Positions 63,563 to 64,000 of a DNA stretch of 64,000 nt are shown here, piece by piece (the first letter of the stretch is position 1; each line of letters opens with the position of its first letter). The translations under genes and the position numbers were made by a program. The notes under the pieces were generated by a model, which saw only the letters and a program-made list of their open reading frames with translations, was not told the DNA's origin and made no database searches. Origin of the DNA: Kushneria sinocarnis (lineage in GTDB: Bacteria > Pseudomonadota > Gammaproteobacteria > Pseudomonadales > Halomonadaceae); the NCBI RefSeq assembly GCF_003633775.1, contig NZ_RBIN01000006.1:124001-188000 (forward strand), written 5' to 3'.

Positions 63563-64000
63563 ATGGCCCATGACCTGCCCGATGACGAAGCGGCCCGCTT
63601 TCTCGCGGCCCACCCCGAGGTGGCGCATATCGATCTGCTGATCAGCGATCTCAACGGGGTGATCCGCGGCAAGCGCATCCCCCGGGACAACCTGCAGAAG
63701 GCCTGGCAGGAGGGCATTCATCTGCCGGCCTCGCTGTTCGCGCTGGACATCTCCGGCAATACCATCGAGGAGACCGGGCTGGGCCTGGAGAGCGGCGACG
63801 GCGATCGCCGCTGTGTGCCGGTACCCGGCACGCTCACCCTGGCTCCCTGGCAGCGCACGCCCACCGGCCAGCTGCTGATGACCATGCTCGATACCGACGG
63901 CTCCCCCTTCGAGGCCGATCCGCGTCAGGTCCTGAGCCGCGTGCTGGCGCGCTTCTTGTCCCGTGACATGCGTCCGGTCACGGCACTGGAGCTGGAGTTC
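63563..64000 (+). CDS. Glutamine-synthetase-family protein, probable gamma-glutamylputrescine synthetase (partial)
   Basis: Only the first 146 residues are in the window. They form the N-terminal beta-grasp part of a glutamine synthetase, with HIDLLISDLNGVIRGKRIP and LFALDISGNTIEETG. This type of N-terminus, starting with a short acidic lead, is common in PuuA-like gamma-glutamylpolyamine synthetases. The XRE-cupin (PuuR-like) gene upstream supports that role. The ATP and ammonia sites lie beyond the edge, so function is tentative. No strong ribosome site was seen at ATG 63563. Confidence 0.8.
   Translation, partial: MAHDLPDDEAARFLAAHPEVAHIDLLISDLNGVIRGKRIPRDNLQKAWQEGIHLPASLFALDISGNTIEETGLGLESGDGDRRCVPVPGTLTLAPWQRTPTGQLLMTMLDTDGSPFEADPRQVLSRVLARFLSRDMRPVTALELEF

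Overview
The window is a GC-rich (by eye about 62-64 percent) gammaproteobacterial chromosome segment made almost entirely of core genes. Gene order and protein sequences point to the Oceanospirillales, family Halomonadaceae. An orange or yellow genus such as Kushneria is plausible because of a carotenoid operon near the right end, but that is inference. No phage, insertion sequence, CRISPR array, tRNA or rRNA was recognised.

Layout. (1) 1-16544, minus strand: the division and cell wall (dcw) cluster rsmI, rnpB, rsmH, ftsL, ftsI, murE, murF, mraY, murD, ftsW, murG, murC, ftsQ, ftsA, ftsZ (3' end outside). Most neighbours overlap by 1-11 nt. It has no mraZ, and no murB or ddl between murC and ftsQ. 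It carries an unusual AT-rich gap between ftsQ and ftsA. (2) 16720-20059, plus: lpoA-yraN-diaA-dolP. (3) 20129-26520: rplM-rpsI, sspA-sspB and zapE on minus, zapG on plus, a NIF3-family gene on minus and a DegS/AlgW protease on plus. (4) 26533-33363, minus: mlaFEDCB-ibaG-murA-hisG-hisD (phospholipid transport, UDP-GlcNAc enolpyruvyl transfer, histidine). (5) 33568-42518, plus: kdsD-kdsC-lptC-lptA-lptB-rpoN-hpf-ptsN-rapZ-ptsO-mgtE (Kdo and LPS export, sigma-54, nitrogen PTS). (6) 42534-54379: pmbA, darP and the minus-strand block mreB-mreC-mreD-maf-rng-yhdP-tldD. (7) 54595-58014, plus: gatCAB. (8) 58138-64000, plus: an XRE-cupin regulator, then crtE-crtI-crtB-crtY, then the 5' part of a glutamine-synthetase-like (PuuA-type) gene.

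How it fits together. Most genes build, divide or maintain the envelope: peptidoglycan precursors (murA, C-G, mraY), the divisome (ftsL, I, W, Q, A, Z; zapE and zapG), the elongasome (mreBCD), a PBP1A activator (lpoA), LPS export (kdsCD, lptABC), outer-membrane lipid asymmetry (mlaB-F, dolP, yhdP) and envelope stress (degS). The crt operon is the only evident accessory cargo. CrtE, CrtB, CrtI and CrtY would convert farnesyl diphosphate to beta-carotene. It lies between two genes that look like parts of one polyamine-catabolism locus.

I saw no convincing undescribed multi-gene system. The most unusual signals are the apparent AUC start of mreC, the rnpB-rsmH junction without mraZ, the AT-rich ftsQ-ftsA gap, three tandem CCGAATTA repeats before mlaF, and the placement of the crt operon.
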